DNA of 52,866 nucleotides from an uncultured SAR86 cluster bacterium (lineage in GTDB: Bacteria > Pseudomonadota > Gammaproteobacteria > Magnimaribacterales > D2472), in assembly GCA_902556355.1 (NCBI GenBank), contig CACDVW010000006.1, positions 1 to 52,866 of the forward strand. The letters are read 5' to 3'. Of this stretch, positions 1 through 8,324 are shown piece by piece. The notes under the pieces were generated by a model. The model did not search any database, was not told the origin of the DNA, and was given only the letters and a program-made list of their open reading frames with translations. Each line of letters starts with the position of its first letter. The first letter of the stretch is position 1. The position numbers and the translations under genes were made by a program.

Positions 1-1
1 T

Positions 2-484
2 AAAATAAAAGAAACAAACGAGGTTTTTTGGATTTCACATGCAGGCATACCCTTTATTTGGAGCATAGATGATGCAAAAAAATTATCAAAAGAAGTTCAA
101 GCTTCACTTAAAAATGATGCATCAAATATTCTTGCAAAAATGTGGGGGGATACACCAAAGAAATGGAACGAAAATTTAAAAGGATATAAGAGGTTAAGAG
201 TAATAATTAATTACTTTACAAGAATGAGATATTTGTCAGAAGATGGATCGCTTAAGCTAGATTTAAAAAGTAAAACTGCTAAAAAAGGATATATACATTG
301 GTTTCATCAAACAAAAGAAAACTTAAAAAACAAAGAAAATATAATTTTTGGCCATTGGGCATCAATAAATGGTGAGACAAATATAGATAATATAATCGGG
401 CTTGATACAGGGTGTGTTTGGGGAAATAAACTTACCGCTATAAGATTGGAAGATAAAAAAATATTTCAAATTAAAAAACAATGA
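2..484 (+). CDS. apaH: Symmetrical bis(5'-nucleosyl)-tetraphosphatase ApaH, C-terminal part
   Basis: The reading frame is open from the window's left edge, so the N-terminus lies outside; 160 residues are visible. ApaH hydrolyses Ap4A to two ADP and also decaps Np4-capped RNA. The fragment keeps HAGIP near its start, the FTRMR segment, FGHWAS and the diagnostic LDTGCVWG followed by LTAIRLED near the end, all typical of the metallophosphatase C-terminal half. Its TGA stop overlaps the ATG of cca by four bases, so the two are probably translationally coupled. ApaH and cca are also near neighbours in Pseudomonas. An internal ATG at 140 is not the start, because family sequence continues upstream of it. 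Confidence 0.93.
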   Translation, partial: KIKETNEVFWISHAGIPFIWSIDDAKKLSKEVQASLKNDASNILAKMWGDTPKKWNENLKGYKRLRVIINYFTRMRYLSEDGSLKLDLKSKTAKKGYIHWFHQTKENLKNKENIIFGHWASINGETNIDNIIGLDTGCVWGNKLTAIRLEDKKIFQIKKQ

Positions 485-1500
485 AGATATATGAGGTTGG
501 TGGAGCCGTTAGAGACGCCCTGCTGGATAAAAAAGCTAAAGACAAAGATTGGGTTGTTGTTGGATCTTCACCTGAAGAAATGGTGTCTAATGGTTTTAAA
601 CCCATAGGAAAAGATTTCCCTGTATTTCTCCATCCAACATCAAAAGAAGAATATGCACTTGCAAGAACTGAACGTAAGACTGGTCATGGCTATCATGGTT
701 TTAATTTCTATTATGGTAAAGAGGTAACGCTAGAAGAAGACCTGTTGAGAAGAGATTTAACAATAAATGCAATAGCAAAGGACTCTGACGGGAATATTAT
801 TGATCCCTATGGGGGCAGAGATGATATTAAGAAAAAAATATTCAGACACGTATCAGATGCGTTTTCAGAAGATCCATTGAGGGCTATTAGGCTTGCTAGA
901 TTCCATACTTATGAACATTTAAAAGATTTTGCTATCGATGAAAGCACTGAAAAAATGCTCGAAGAAATTGTTAGCTCCGGTGAAATAGCAAATCTGTCAT
1001 CTGACAGAATTTGGACTGAGACTGACAGAGCATTAGGTTCAGAAAATCCAAATATATTTTTTGAGGTAATAATAAAATATAAAATGCACTCACCCTTCTT
1101 TAATAAATTAAGTGTTCCAATATGTGATACAAGTTCAAATAACCTCGTCCGATGGGCCGAACTTCAAGTCAACAATGATTTTTCTTTGGGAGACAATCTT
1201 CCAGTACCTAATGCGCAAAAAAATGCGTCAGGTGTTTTGATGAGGTTAATAAAAATTACCAAAGATATGTCTAATGAATCACTTATAGATTTATTACCTA
1301 AGGTTAATATGGAAAGAAATCAGTCACTGATCAGTGACTTATGCAGCCTACCGCATCTTTCAGATTCGAAAGGTTTAATATTAAGATTATTAGCAAATAC
1401 AATTGAAGCAGATTTTTCTTTACTTAAAAATATTCCATTTGAGAAAATTTATGAAGAAAAGCATAAAATATATAAAAAAATAGTTAATCAATCTTTATGA
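481..1500 (+). CDS. cca: CCA tRNA nucleotidyltransferase
   Basis: Adds or repairs the 3' CCA end of tRNAs in the cytoplasm using CTP and ATP. The polymerase-beta-type head is clear: GGAVRD at residues 7-12, metal ligands in the DKD at 21-23, RRDLTINA at 90-97 and DPLRAIRLARF at 131-141. At 339 aa it is shorter than the 412-aa E. coli enzyme, and I see no C-terminal HD phosphohydrolase signature, so it is probably a CCA-adding-only form. The tRNA-Phe gene in this window encodes its own CCA, so the enzyme would mainly do repair there. It overlaps apaH upstream and folM downstream by ATGA junctions. Confidence 0.95.
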   Translation: MKIYEVGGAVRDALLDKKAKDKDWVVVGSSPEEMVSNGFKPIGKDFPVFLHPTSKEEYALARTERKTGHGYHGFNFYYGKEVTLEEDLLRRDLTINAIAKDSDGNIIDPYGGRDDIKKKIFRHVSDAFSEDPLRAIRLARFHTYEHLKDFAIDESTEKMLEEIVSSGEIANLSSDRIWTETDRALGSENPNIFFEVIIKYKMHSPFFNKLSVPICDTSSNNLVRWAELQVNNDFSLGDNLPVPNAQKNASGVLMRLIKITKDMSNESLIDLLPKVNMERNQSLISDLCSLPHLSDSKGLILRLLANTIEADFSLLKNIPFEKIYEEKHKIYKKIVNQSL

Positions 1501-2225
1501 ATAAAACCATATTAATTACTGGCGCAGCAAAAAGAATAGGTAAAGAAATAGCCTTAACTTTTTCTCAAATGGGGTGGAATATCATTATTCACTTCAATTC
1601 TTCAAAAAAGGATGCGCAGGATTTGGCAGATCAAATCAATACTCATAACCCCGACTCTGCAAAAATCATTCAAGCTAATTTAGACATCTCATCAGATGTT
1701 CAAAGATTGATTGATGAATCTAAATTATGCTTTGATTCAATAGATGTTTTAGTAAACAATGCTTCAACTTTTTATCCAACCCCTATTGATGAAATTTCTG
1801 AAGAGCATTGGGATAAATTAGTTGGAAGTAATCTTAAAGGTCCATTATTTTTAATTCAGGGTCTAAAAGATAAGTTAATTGAATCAAGGGGTTCTATAGT
1901 AAATATTACGGATACAAATTTAAGCAAAGGCGTTGCAAATTTTTCAATATACGCTTCTGCTAAAGGGGGTTTAGAATCAATAACAAAGGTTCTTGCAAGA
2001 GAATTAGCTCCAGAAGTTAATGTTAATGCAATAGCACCTGGTGCAATGCTCGAGCCACCTGATGTAACTTGGACTGATGAACAAAAGGAAAAGGTAATAG
2101 CTAATATCCCGCTAAAGAAAATGGGATCTGAAAAAGATATCGCTAACACTGTTAAGTTTGTTGTTAGTTCAAAGTATATGACAGGGCAAGTTATTAAAGT
2201 TGATGGAGGAAGATCACTCTCATGA
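1497..2225 (+). CDS. folM: Pteridine/dihydromonapterin reductase, FolM-like SDR
   Basis: Short-chain dehydrogenase of 242 aa. The cofactor loop is TGAAKRIG (residues 8-15), that is TGxxxRxG with Arg replacing the usual Gly, which marks the pteridine reductase PTR1/FolM group. VNNAS lies at 86-90. Asp139 stands where most SDRs have the catalytic Ser, as in PTR1, and Y152xxxK156 completes the active site. The likely role is NADPH-dependent reduction of dihydromonapterin or dihydrofolate-type pterins. folK and folB lie 2 kb away. Its ATG overlaps the cca stop, and its own stop overlaps the next gene. The exact pterin substrate is inferred from motifs and context. Confidence 0.82.
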   Translation: MNKTILITGAAKRIGKEIALTFSQMGWNIIIHFNSSKKDAQDLADQINTHNPDSAKIIQANLDISSDVQRLIDESKLCFDSIDVLVNNASTFYPTPIDEISEEHWDKLVGSNLKGPLFLIQGLKDKLIESRGSIVNITDTNLSKGVANFSIYASAKGGLESITKVLARELAPEVNVNAIAPGAMLEPPDVTWTDEQKEKVIANIPLKKMGSEKDIANTVKFVVSSKYMTGQVIKVDGGRSLS

Positions 2226-3283
2226 CAACCGATGCTCAAAAATATGAAAAAATATTTTCAGGAACAAAAGAAGTTGCTGAAAATTTAAAAATAGATACTT
2301 CAAAGCTTCAACCATGGATTGATGCTCATGTTCCTGGGGCTGGTTTAATAAAATCAATAGAGCAATTTAGGGGCGGTCAATCTAATCCTACCTATAAAAT
2401 TACCACAGATAATAAAAATCTAGTTCTAAGAAGAAAGCCACCAGGCAAGCTTCTGCCCTCAGCTCATGCTGTCGACAGAGAATATAAAGTTATCACCGCT
2501 CTTGGTCAAACTGATGTTCCTGTTCCAAAAACCTACGGTCTTTGTGAGGATGAAGATGTAGCTGGAACCACTTTTTTTGTTATGGATTGTTTAGATGGAG
2601 AAATTTATTGGGATCATATGCTCCCCTCACTTTCAAAAGAACAAAGGATTAAAGTCTATCAAAGCAAAAATAAAACTCTTGCAGCGCTTCATAGTGTAGA
2701 TTACAAAAAAGTTGGATTAGAGGATTACGGTAAACCTGGTAATTATGTTGCAAGGCAAGTTTCAAGATGGTCTAAACAATACCGAGCATCTGAGACAGAT
2801 AATATTATTGAAATGAACAATCTTATAGAGTGGTTGCCAGAAAATATTCCTGATGATGATGAGACATCAATTGTTCATGGAGACTATCGCCTAGATAATA
2901 TGATAATGGAGAACCAAGAAGTAATAGGTGTTCTTGATTGGGAGCTTTCTACTTTAGGTCATCCAATTGCAGACTTTTGCTATCACTGTCTTACATGGAG
3001 AACAGAGCCACTATTTTATGATCACGCAAAATTAAAAGAAATGGGCATTCCTAATGAAATGGAATATCGCGACATGTACTCTGAAATTACAGGAAAAGAT
3101 CTATCAGCTAATTGGGAATTCTATATGGCCTTCAGCTTATTTAAGGTTGGCGCCATATGCCAGGGCATTCTTGGTAGGGTTAGAGACGGAACCGCATCAA
3201 GCAAACATGCTGAAGACAGAGGAATGAAAGTCTACCCTCTTTCTCAAGGAGCATGGTCAATTGTAGAAAATAACTTTAAATAG
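2222..3283 (+). CDS. Aminoglycoside-phosphotransferase-fold kinase, ACAD10/11 N-terminal-like
   Basis: A 353-aa protein of the APH/choline-kinase fold. The nucleotide region has FRGGQSNPTYKI near residue 49 and VLRRKPPG near 68. The catalytic loop is HGDYRLDN (219-226) and the metal-binding motif is LDWELSTLGHP (from 238). This pattern is that of stand-alone phosphotransferases related to the N-terminal kinase domain of acyl-CoA dehydrogenases 10/11, which phosphorylate 4-hydroxy acids or their CoA esters. No dehydrogenase partner is adjacent, so the substrate is unknown. Antibiotic resistance is not implied. The ATG overlaps the folM stop, and the 3' end overlaps the convergent PepSY gene by 8 bases. 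Confidence 0.8.
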   Translation: MTTDAQKYEKIFSGTKEVAENLKIDTSKLQPWIDAHVPGAGLIKSIEQFRGGQSNPTYKITTDNKNLVLRRKPPGKLLPSAHAVDREYKVITALGQTDVPVPKTYGLCEDEDVAGTTFFVMDCLDGEIYWDHMLPSLSKEQRIKVYQSKNKTLAALHSVDYKKVGLEDYGKPGNYVARQVSRWSKQYRASETDNIIEMNNLIEWLPENIPDDDETSIVHGDYRLDNMIMENQEVIGVLDWELSTLGHPIADFCYHCLTWRTEPLFYDHAKLKEMGIPNEMEYRDMYSEITGKDLSANWEFYMAFSLFKVGAICQGILGRVRDGTASSKHAEDRGMKVYPLSQGAWSIVENNFK

Positions 3284-3887
3284 TTTTTTTAAAAAAAAGT
3301 ATTATTCCAGTAATTGAGCTAATTAGGGCAAGAACAGAAAATATCTTTAATAACAAATTATTAATATTGTCTCTATCTTGATAATCCATAATGTGTAAAG
3401 CCCATAAAAGATCCCATGCTCTCCATGAGTCAGATCTTATAGCAGCTATATCTCCTGTCATAGAATCAACATAAATATTAATTCCATCATTAGTGTCTGT
3501 AGAAACTTTATATATAGGCAGCCTCCTACCTCTGTACTCAACACCTCTTTCAACTTTTTCAATTAAACTTACGCTTACAGGATTTAACGATGTTTTTTCT
3601 TTTGCAATTGTCATTGCCTCTTCAGATGACAATATATTAACTGGAAAATTTTGAGGATAAGAAGCGTACGTTTTTACTCCATTATCATTTGTTTCAATAA
3701 TCTCTAGTCCGAGTCTTTTAAAAATTCTATATTCGGTCTCTAAGGGCAATCGATATTGCTCTCCCCTAACCATCTCAATTTTGTTAAATGCAAAATAAAT
3801 TCCAGAGACTGTCCAAAGCAAAAGCTGAATAGCAATAAATATACTTAAGTATCTGTGAATCTTTCTAATTGTAAATTTCTTTGCCAT
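3276..3887 (-). CDS. PepSY domain membrane protein
   Basis: 203 aa. An N-terminal membrane helix (about residues 12-33, YLSIFIAIQLLLWTVSGIYF) follows a basic start. A PepSY-like extracytoplasmic region has ILSSEEAMTIA and IYVDSMTGDIAAI, and a second helix lies near the C-terminus (about 180-199) before a KKTI tail. The WALHIMDY segment before the last helix is typical of PepSY-associated TM proteins, which often sit near iron-uptake or redox systems. The start follows the folK stop directly, so it is the distal member of the tsaD-folB-folK transcription unit. Function is unknown; the family name describes a fold. Confidence 0.75.
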   Translation of the reverse strand: MAKKFTIRKIHRYLSIFIAIQLLLWTVSGIYFAFNKIEMVRGEQYRLPLETEYRIFKRLGLEIIETNDNGVKTYASYPQNFPVNILSSEEAMTIAKEKTSLNPVSVSLIEKVERGVEYRGRRLPIYKVSTDTNDGINIYVDSMTGDIAAIRSDSWRAWDLLWALHIMDYQDRDNINNLLLKIFSVLALISSITGIILFFKKTI

Positions 3888-4262
3888 TTATAAAACTTCT
3901 TTTAGTGGTTCTGATACAAATGAATATTTTTCTATCTCATCACTTTCATATAATATTTCGTCTTCGTTGATTTGAAGAATTATATCAATGTCTAATGTTC
4001 TAGCGCTGAACTTAGGAACATCTCTTTTTCTGCCAGATTCATTTTCAATATCTTTAAGCTTTTCATTAAGATCATCAAAACCAAGATCGGACTCACCTGC
4101 TACTACTAAATTTAAAAAGTCATCACCCTCAAATCCTTCGGCTTTAGTTTTGTGAATAGATGAAAATTTGGTATTTGTTAATATTTTATTTAATTGCTCG
4201 ATAGCAAAAATGATATTTGCTTCAGCATTTATATTACTTCCTAAGGATAAGAAATATTGCAT
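3888..4262 (-). CDS. folK: 6-hydroxymethyl-7,8-dihydropterin pyrophosphokinase (HPPK)
   Basis: Transfers pyrophosphate from ATP to 6-hydroxymethyl-dihydropterin in folate synthesis. It starts MQYFLSLGSN, the usual HPPK N-terminus, and carries the signature RDVPKFSARTLDIDII (from residue 80) with the metal-binding DID. At 124 aa it is shorter than the 159-aa E. coli protein: the last helices and the final PHP segment seem reduced, although the C-terminus still reads SEPLKEVL. The start codon overlaps the folB stop (TAATG), and PepSY follows at once. The order folB-folK next to tsaD matches Pseudomonas, supporting one mRNA. Confidence 0.88.
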   Translation of the reverse strand: MQYFLSLGSNINAEANIIFAIEQLNKILTNTKFSSIHKTKAEGFEGDDFLNLVVAGESDLGFDDLNEKLKDIENESGRKRDVPKFSARTLDIDIILQINEDEILYESDEIEKYSFVSEPLKEVL

Positions 4263-4609
4263 TATCTATGAATAATAAGGCCGACATCTTTTGAGCCTCT
4301 TATAGCTCCTGGTTTTGATATCCTTAGCTTTATTGATTCAACCCCGTATTCATTTTTTACTAAAGAAGCTATGCCTTCAGCAAGAGTTTCTTGAAGTTGA
4401 AATGAAGACTCTTCTACAAATTTTATTACGCCTTTTGCTATAGCTTTATAATCGACTGTATCTTCAATTGAATCTGTTGCAGCTGCCTTTTTACAGTCAA
4501 ATGGGAACTCTAAATCAATGCTTACTTCTTGTTTAACTTTTCTTTCCCAATCAAATATACCTATGATTGTTTTTACTCGAAGATCTTTTATATAAATAAT
4601 GTCTCTCAT
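4262..4609 (-). CDS. folB: Dihydroneopterin aldolase
   Basis: Cleaves 7,8-dihydroneopterin to 6-hydroxymethyl-dihydropterin and glycolaldehyde, immediately upstream of the FolK reaction. 115 aa, normal for the family. It begins MRDIIYIKDLRVKTIIGIFDWER, including the usual GI-x-WER element, has DTVDYKAIAKG in the middle and ISKPGAIRGSKDVGL at the end. The tsaD stop overlaps its ATG by four bases. plsY, which sits between tsaD and folB in Pseudomonas, is absent here. Confidence 0.92.
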   Translation of the reverse strand: MRDIIYIKDLRVKTIIGIFDWERKVKQEVSIDLEFPFDCKKAAATDSIEDTVDYKAIAKGVIKFVEESSFQLQETLAEGIASLVKNEYGVESIKLRISKPGAIRGSKDVGLIIHR

Positions 4610-5610
4610 GTAGTTAATTCACTTAAAGGCCATCTTGCTCTTACATAAGAGGCCTTAGGTTCAATCTTATCAGAAGATCTCAAAGATCCAACAAAAGCAA
4701 TCATTGCAGCATTATCACCACAATATTTTAAAGATGGATAAAAAACTCTTATCCCCAATAAATTTTCTAGATCTTTTATGGCAGAACGAAGTGCTTTGTT
4801 AGCAGCAACCCCGCCAGCAATAATTAAATCAGATCTTCCACTTGCTTCAACAGCTTTTTTAATCTTATGTGTTAAAACATCTATAACGGCTTGCTGGAAA
4901 GAAGCGGCTATATCTGCTTTAATCTCATCGGTCATATTTTCAATATCTCTGACGGTATACAAAACTGAAGTTTTTAATCCACTAAAACTTAAATCTAGAT
5001 TATCGCTATGCATCATAGGCCTGGGAAAATCATAAGCATGAGGGTTGCCATTTAGCGCAAGTTTTTCAATATGGGGTCCTCCTGGATATGGGAGATCTAG
5101 TAATTTCCCAACTTTATCAAAAGCTTCACCAACAGCATCATCTTGTGATTGCCCTAATATTTCATATGCACCCCTCTCTTTAACATCAACAATCATGCTA
5201 TGGCCACCACTCACTAAAAGAGAGAAATATGGGGTTTGTATTTCTGGGAATTCCATAACTGGAGACATTAAGTGTCCCTCTAGATGATTAATTGGCAATA
5301 AAGGAATTTTTAAGGCAGCTGATAGACCCTGAGCAAAGCTTTCACCAATTAACAAAGCTCCCAGTAGTCCTGGTCCTGATGTATAGGCTATTTGATCAAT
5401 AGTATTGATATCAATATCACCGAGAGCTTCTTCTAAAACCGTTACAATTTTTACACAATGATCTCTTGATGCAAGCTCGGGGACAACGCCACCATATTCA
5501 GCATGCATTTTAATCTGACTAAAAACAGATTCACCAATAATGCCATGTTCCGTATCATATATTGCAATAGCGGTTTCATCGCAAGAAGTTTCAATTCCTA
5601 AAGTTTTCAT
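4606..5610 (-). CDS. tsaD: tRNA N6-threonylcarbamoyladenosine transferase TsaD
   Basis: Transfers threonylcarbamoyl to A37 of ANN-decoding tRNAs, acting with TsaB and TsaE in the cytoplasm. 334 aa, full length. It has the ASKHA fold with LGIETSCDET at 4-13, metal-binding NHLEGH with His109 and His113, SLLVSGGHS further on, IAGGVAANK in the C-terminal half and CGDNAAMIA near the end. The gene is divergent from rpsU, the typical arrangement in gammaproteobacteria, and heads a tsaD-folB-folK-PepSY unit. Its stop overlaps the folB ATG. Confidence 0.96.
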   Translation of the reverse strand: MKTLGIETSCDETAIAIYDTEHGIIGESVFSQIKMHAEYGGVVPELASRDHCVKIVTVLEEALGDIDINTIDQIAYTSGPGLLGALLIGESFAQGLSAALKIPLLPINHLEGHLMSPVMEFPEIQTPYFSLLVSGGHSMIVDVKERGAYEILGQSQDDAVGEAFDKVGKLLDLPYPGGPHIEKLALNGNPHAYDFPRPMMHSDNLDLSFSGLKTSVLYTVRDIENMTDEIKADIAASFQQAVIDVLTHKIKKAVEASGRSDLIIAGGVAANKALRSAIKDLENLLGIRVFYPSLKYCGDNAAMIAFVGSLRSSDKIEPKASYVRARWPLSELTT

Positions 5611-5629
5611 AAATTTTTAATAAAATGTT

Positions 5630-5658
5630 TTGCAAATTTTCTAATTACAGCCTAAACT
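5630..5658 (+). promoter_or_regulatory. Candidate sigma-70-type promoter of rpsU
   Basis: In the 60-base gap between the divergent tsaD and rpsU genes, TTGCAA (5630-5635) and TAAACT (5653-5658) are separated by 17 bases, each matching four of six consensus bases. It is placed just upstream of the rpsU ATG, giving a very short leader. Such matches are common in AT-rich DNA. Confidence 0.3.
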
Positions 5659-5670
5659 ACGCGACACATT

Positions 5671-5889
5671 ATGCCTTCAATTATAATAAAAGAAACAGAA
5701 CATTTTGACATTGGTCTAAGAAAGTTCAAGCGTGCCTGTGAAAAAGCAGCAATTGTTCCTGAGATTAGAGCAAGAGAGTTCTATGAAAAACCAACTGAAA
5801 AAAGAAAACGATTAATGGCAGCAGCAGTTAAACGTGCTAGAAAATCAAATAGAAAGTTCTCTTTCCCAAGACAAAGATCCTTTAGATAA
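5671..5889 (+). CDS. rpsU: 30S ribosomal protein bS21
   Basis: 72 aa, basic, reading [20 protein letters not shown] and then the [21 protein letters not shown] core, with a polybasic C-terminal tail. bS21 sits near the anti-Shine-Dalgarno region of the 16S rRNA on the small subunit. Downstream is yqeY, as in the rpsU-yqeY-dnaG-rpoD macromolecular synthesis operon, but here dnaG and rpoD are replaced by rph-pyrE-ribE. Confidence 0.97.
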   Translation: MPSIIIKETEHFDIGLRKFKRACEKAAIVPEIRAREFYEKPTEKRKRLMAAAVKRARKSNRKFSFPRQRSFR

Positions 5890-5891
5890 TC

Positions 5892-6338
5892 TTGACCCTT
5901 CTTTCTGAAATTCAATCTGATCTTAAACAAGCAATGCTTGATAAAGATGATATGACTCGCGACACTTTAAGAATGTTTAAATCAGAAGTTCAAAAGTTTG
6001 AAATTGATAATCAAGAAACTGTTGATGATGCAAAGGCTTTATCCATTATCAATAAAATGATTAAACAAAGAAATGATTCTATTGCTCAATTTACAAATGG
6101 TGGCAGATCAGATCTTGCTGAAAAAGAACAGCTTGAAGTTAATGTCTTGTCTAAATACAAGCCAGCACAGTTAGACGAATCTCAAATTTCTGAAAAAGTT
6201 TCTAGTGCTATTGCAGAATCCGGTGCTACTTCTATGCAAGACATGGGTAAAGTCATGGGTGTTCTAAAAAACTCAATTCCTGCTGGAACCGCTGATATGG
6301 GCTTAGTCAGCAAAATTGTTAAAGAGAATTTATCTTAA
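5892..6338 (+). CDS. yqeY: GatB/YqeY domain protein
   Basis: 148 aa, a complete YqeY family protein: DTLRMFKSEVQKFEID near residue 23, IINKMIKQRNDSIAQF at about 50-65, a linker, then MGKVMGVLKNSI and a C-terminal ADMGLVSKIVKENL. The fold is related to the tRNA-binding tail of GatB, but the cellular role is not settled. The start is TTG at 5892, two bases after the rpsU stop. No ATG exists at the family's N-terminus, so a coupled TTG start is the best choice. Transcription with rpsU is likely. Confidence 0.88.
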   Translation: MTLLSEIQSDLKQAMLDKDDMTRDTLRMFKSEVQKFEIDNQETVDDAKALSIINKMIKQRNDSIAQFTNGGRSDLAEKEQLEVNVLSKYKPAQLDESQISEKVSSAIAESGATSMQDMGKVMGVLKNSIPAGTADMGLVSKIVKENLS

Positions 6339-6368
6339 TATTTGGATAATCATCCATAGGATCATATT

Positions 6369-7073
6369 ATGGAAAGAAGCAACAATCGAGGGCTTAATCA
6401 ACTAAGAGACATAACGATTGAACCTAATGTTAATATTCATGCCGAAGGCTCTGTATTAGTTTCTTTTGGAAATACGAAAGTAATTTGTACTGCTTCTATT
6501 GATACTAATGTTCCTAGATGGATGAAAGGTAGTGACGAGGGCTGGATCACTGCAGAATATGGCATGCTTCCAAGATCTACAAATGAGAGAATGAGCAGAG
6601 AGGCTGCAAGAGGTAAGCAAAGTGGCAGAACTCAAGAAATCCAAAGATTAATTGGTAGGTCGCTAAGACAAGCAGTAGACCTAAAATATATTAAAGGAAA
6701 AACTATAAATATTGATTGTGATGTAATCCAAGCAGATGGAGGCACCAGAACTGCTTCCATTACAGGTGGTTGTGTCGCATTATTTCTTGCTATACAAAAT
6801 CATCATGACGATCATAGAGCAATTAAACGGCATATAGCTGCAGTTTCATTGGGTATATTAAATGATGAAGTTATCCTTGACCTTGACTACAAAGAGGATA
6901 GTAATGCTGAAACAGATTTAAACCTTGTTATGACAGATTCACTTGAACTTATAGAAATACAAGGCACCGCTGAGGAAGCACCTTTCACAAAAGATCAATT
7001 AAATCAGATGTTAGAGCTTGGAAGTTCTGCTATTGCTGATATTATTGAAAAACAAAAAGCCTGTTTGAAATAA
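6369..7073 (+). CDS. rph: Ribonuclease PH
   Basis: Phosphorolytic 3'-5' exoribonuclease that trims tRNA 3' ends and helps degrade structured RNA. 234 aa, near the normal 238. It begins [14 protein letters not shown], has [20 protein letters not shown], the [12 protein letters not shown] segment, the phosphate-site region with [12 protein letters not shown], and [18 protein letters not shown] with the catalytic Asp cluster. pyrE follows with no gap, the same pairing as in E. coli and Pseudomonas. There is no frameshift of the E. coli K-12 kind. Confidence 0.95.
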   Translation: MERSNNRGLNQLRDITIEPNVNIHAEGSVLVSFGNTKVICTASIDTNVPRWMKGSDEGWITAEYGMLPRSTNERMSREAARGKQSGRTQEIQRLIGRSLRQAVDLKYIKGKTINIDCDVIQADGGTRTASITGGCVALFLAIQNHHDDHRAIKRHIAAVSLGILNDEVILDLDYKEDSNAETDLNLVMTDSLELIEIQGTAEEAPFTKDQLNQMLELGSSAIADIIEKQKACLK

Positions 7074-7712
7074 GTGGAAGACTATCAAAAAAAATTTCTT
7101 GAACTATCTTTACACGCCAAAGTTCTAGAATTTGGTGACTTCACATTAAAATCTGGAAGAAAAAGTCCTTATTTTTTTAATGCCGCCAGAATGCTTAATG
7201 GTGGTTATCTTTATGAGCTTGCAGATTGCTATAAACAAGCAATTGAAGCTGCTAATTTAAAGTTCGATTGTATATATGGGCCTGCCTATAAAGGTATTTT
7301 TCTTGGTTCAATAATTGCCATGATTCTTGATAAAGATGGTTTTAAATATCCCTTATCATTTAATAGAAAAGAGATTAAAGACCATGGTGAGGGTGGAAAC
7401 CTTATTGGTAAAAACCCTTCAGGAGACGTCTTGATTATTGATGATGTTATATCTGCAGGCACTGCTGCAAAAGAGTCTATAGAGATGATTAAATCAATTG
7501 AAGCTAATCCAAAAATAATGCTTGTAGGATTAGATAGACAGGAAAGAGGCAGCGGCAATCTTTCTGCAAGAAGAGAACTTGAAGAAGAATATAGTATGGA
7601 AGTTATATCTATAATTAATGTAGATACTTTAATTACGTATTCAGAATCAACCCCAGGTTTTGAAACCTATTTAGATAGACTTCAAGCATACAGAAACCAA
7701 TGGGGTGCCTAA
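7074..7712 (+). CDS. pyrE: Orotate phosphoribosyltransferase
   Basis: Converts orotate and PRPP to OMP in pyrimidine synthesis. 212 aa. The FNRKEIKDHGEGG loop (96-108) is the mobile catalytic loop, and VLIIDDVISAGTA (119-131) is the PRPP-binding motif. The N-terminus ALEFGDFTLKSGRKSPYFFN-type segment is conserved (residues 17-36). The start is GTG at 7074, directly after the rph TAA. The next in-frame ATG would remove family sequence, so GTG is right. ribE begins directly after its stop, so rph-pyrE-ribE look like one unit. Confidence 0.95.
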   Translation: MEDYQKKFLELSLHAKVLEFGDFTLKSGRKSPYFFNAARMLNGGYLYELADCYKQAIEAANLKFDCIYGPAYKGIFLGSIIAMILDKDGFKYPLSFNRKEIKDHGEGGNLIGKNPSGDVLIIDDVISAGTAAKESIEMIKSIEANPKIMLVGLDRQERGSGNLSARRELEEEYSMEVISIINVDTLITYSESTPGFETYLDRLQAYRNQWGA

Positions 7713-8324
7713 ATGTTTTCAGGCATAGTTTCTCATAAGTCTAAGGTATTAAAGGTTGAAAATTTCAGTGATTTTATCCGTATTCATATAATAACTCCTA
7801 AAAACTTTCATAAAGGCTTAAAAAAAGGGGCAAGTATTTCAGTCAATGGAGTATGTCTCACCGCAAAAGATAATGGCAGCAAAAATCTCAAATTTGATGT
7901 TATAGAAGAAACATTGCTGAAGACTAATTTAAAACATATCTTAAAAGGCGACACTGTCAATTTAGAAAGATCAATTAAAGCTTCATCTGAAATAGGAGGC
8001 CATCTTATGTCAGGACATATTCATTTTACTGGAGAGGTAAAAAAAATATTTAAGAAAGAAAATACCAAAGATATGAAAATATCAATTTCAAGAGAATACT
8101 CAGATTATGTTTTGGAAAAAGGCTATATTGGCGTTAATGGTTGTAGCTTAACAATAGGGAAAGTTTTCAAAAATCATTTTAACATTCATCTTATTCCTGA
8201 AACCCTTAACATTACAAATTTAGATAAACTTGAAGAAAATGATTTAGTGAATATTGAAATTGATCAAACAACAATAGCGATTGTTGATACAGTTAAGAAA
8301 ACCCTAGCTGCTCAAAAATCTTGA
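7713..8324 (+). CDS. ribE: Riboflavin synthase, alpha-chain type
   Basis: Dismutates two 6,7-dimethyl-8-ribityllumazine molecules to riboflavin. 203 aa, normal. Two lumazine-binding repeats are visible: MFSGIV at the start with SVNGVCLTA, and after HLMSGHIHFTG the second copy with GVNGCSLTIG. It abuts the pyrE stop and overlaps the convergent pyrB 3' end by 21 bases. No other riboflavin genes are nearby, so this copy is separated from the usual ribD-ribBA-ribH cluster. Confidence 0.94.
   Translation: MFSGIVSHKSKVLKVENFSDFIRIHIITPKNFHKGLKKGASISVNGVCLTAKDNGSKNLKFDVIEETLLKTNLKHILKGDTVNLERSIKASSEIGGHLMSGHIHFTGEVKKIFKKENTKDMKISISREYSDYVLEKGYIGVNGCSLTIGKVFKNHFNIHLIPETLNITNLDKLEENDLVNIEIDQTTIAIVDTVKKTLAAQKS

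Noticed and set aside
1856-2239. Minus-strand open frame inside folM
   Set aside because: It overlaps a well-supported SDR gene and shows no protein family pattern; a shadow of low-complexity coding sequence.
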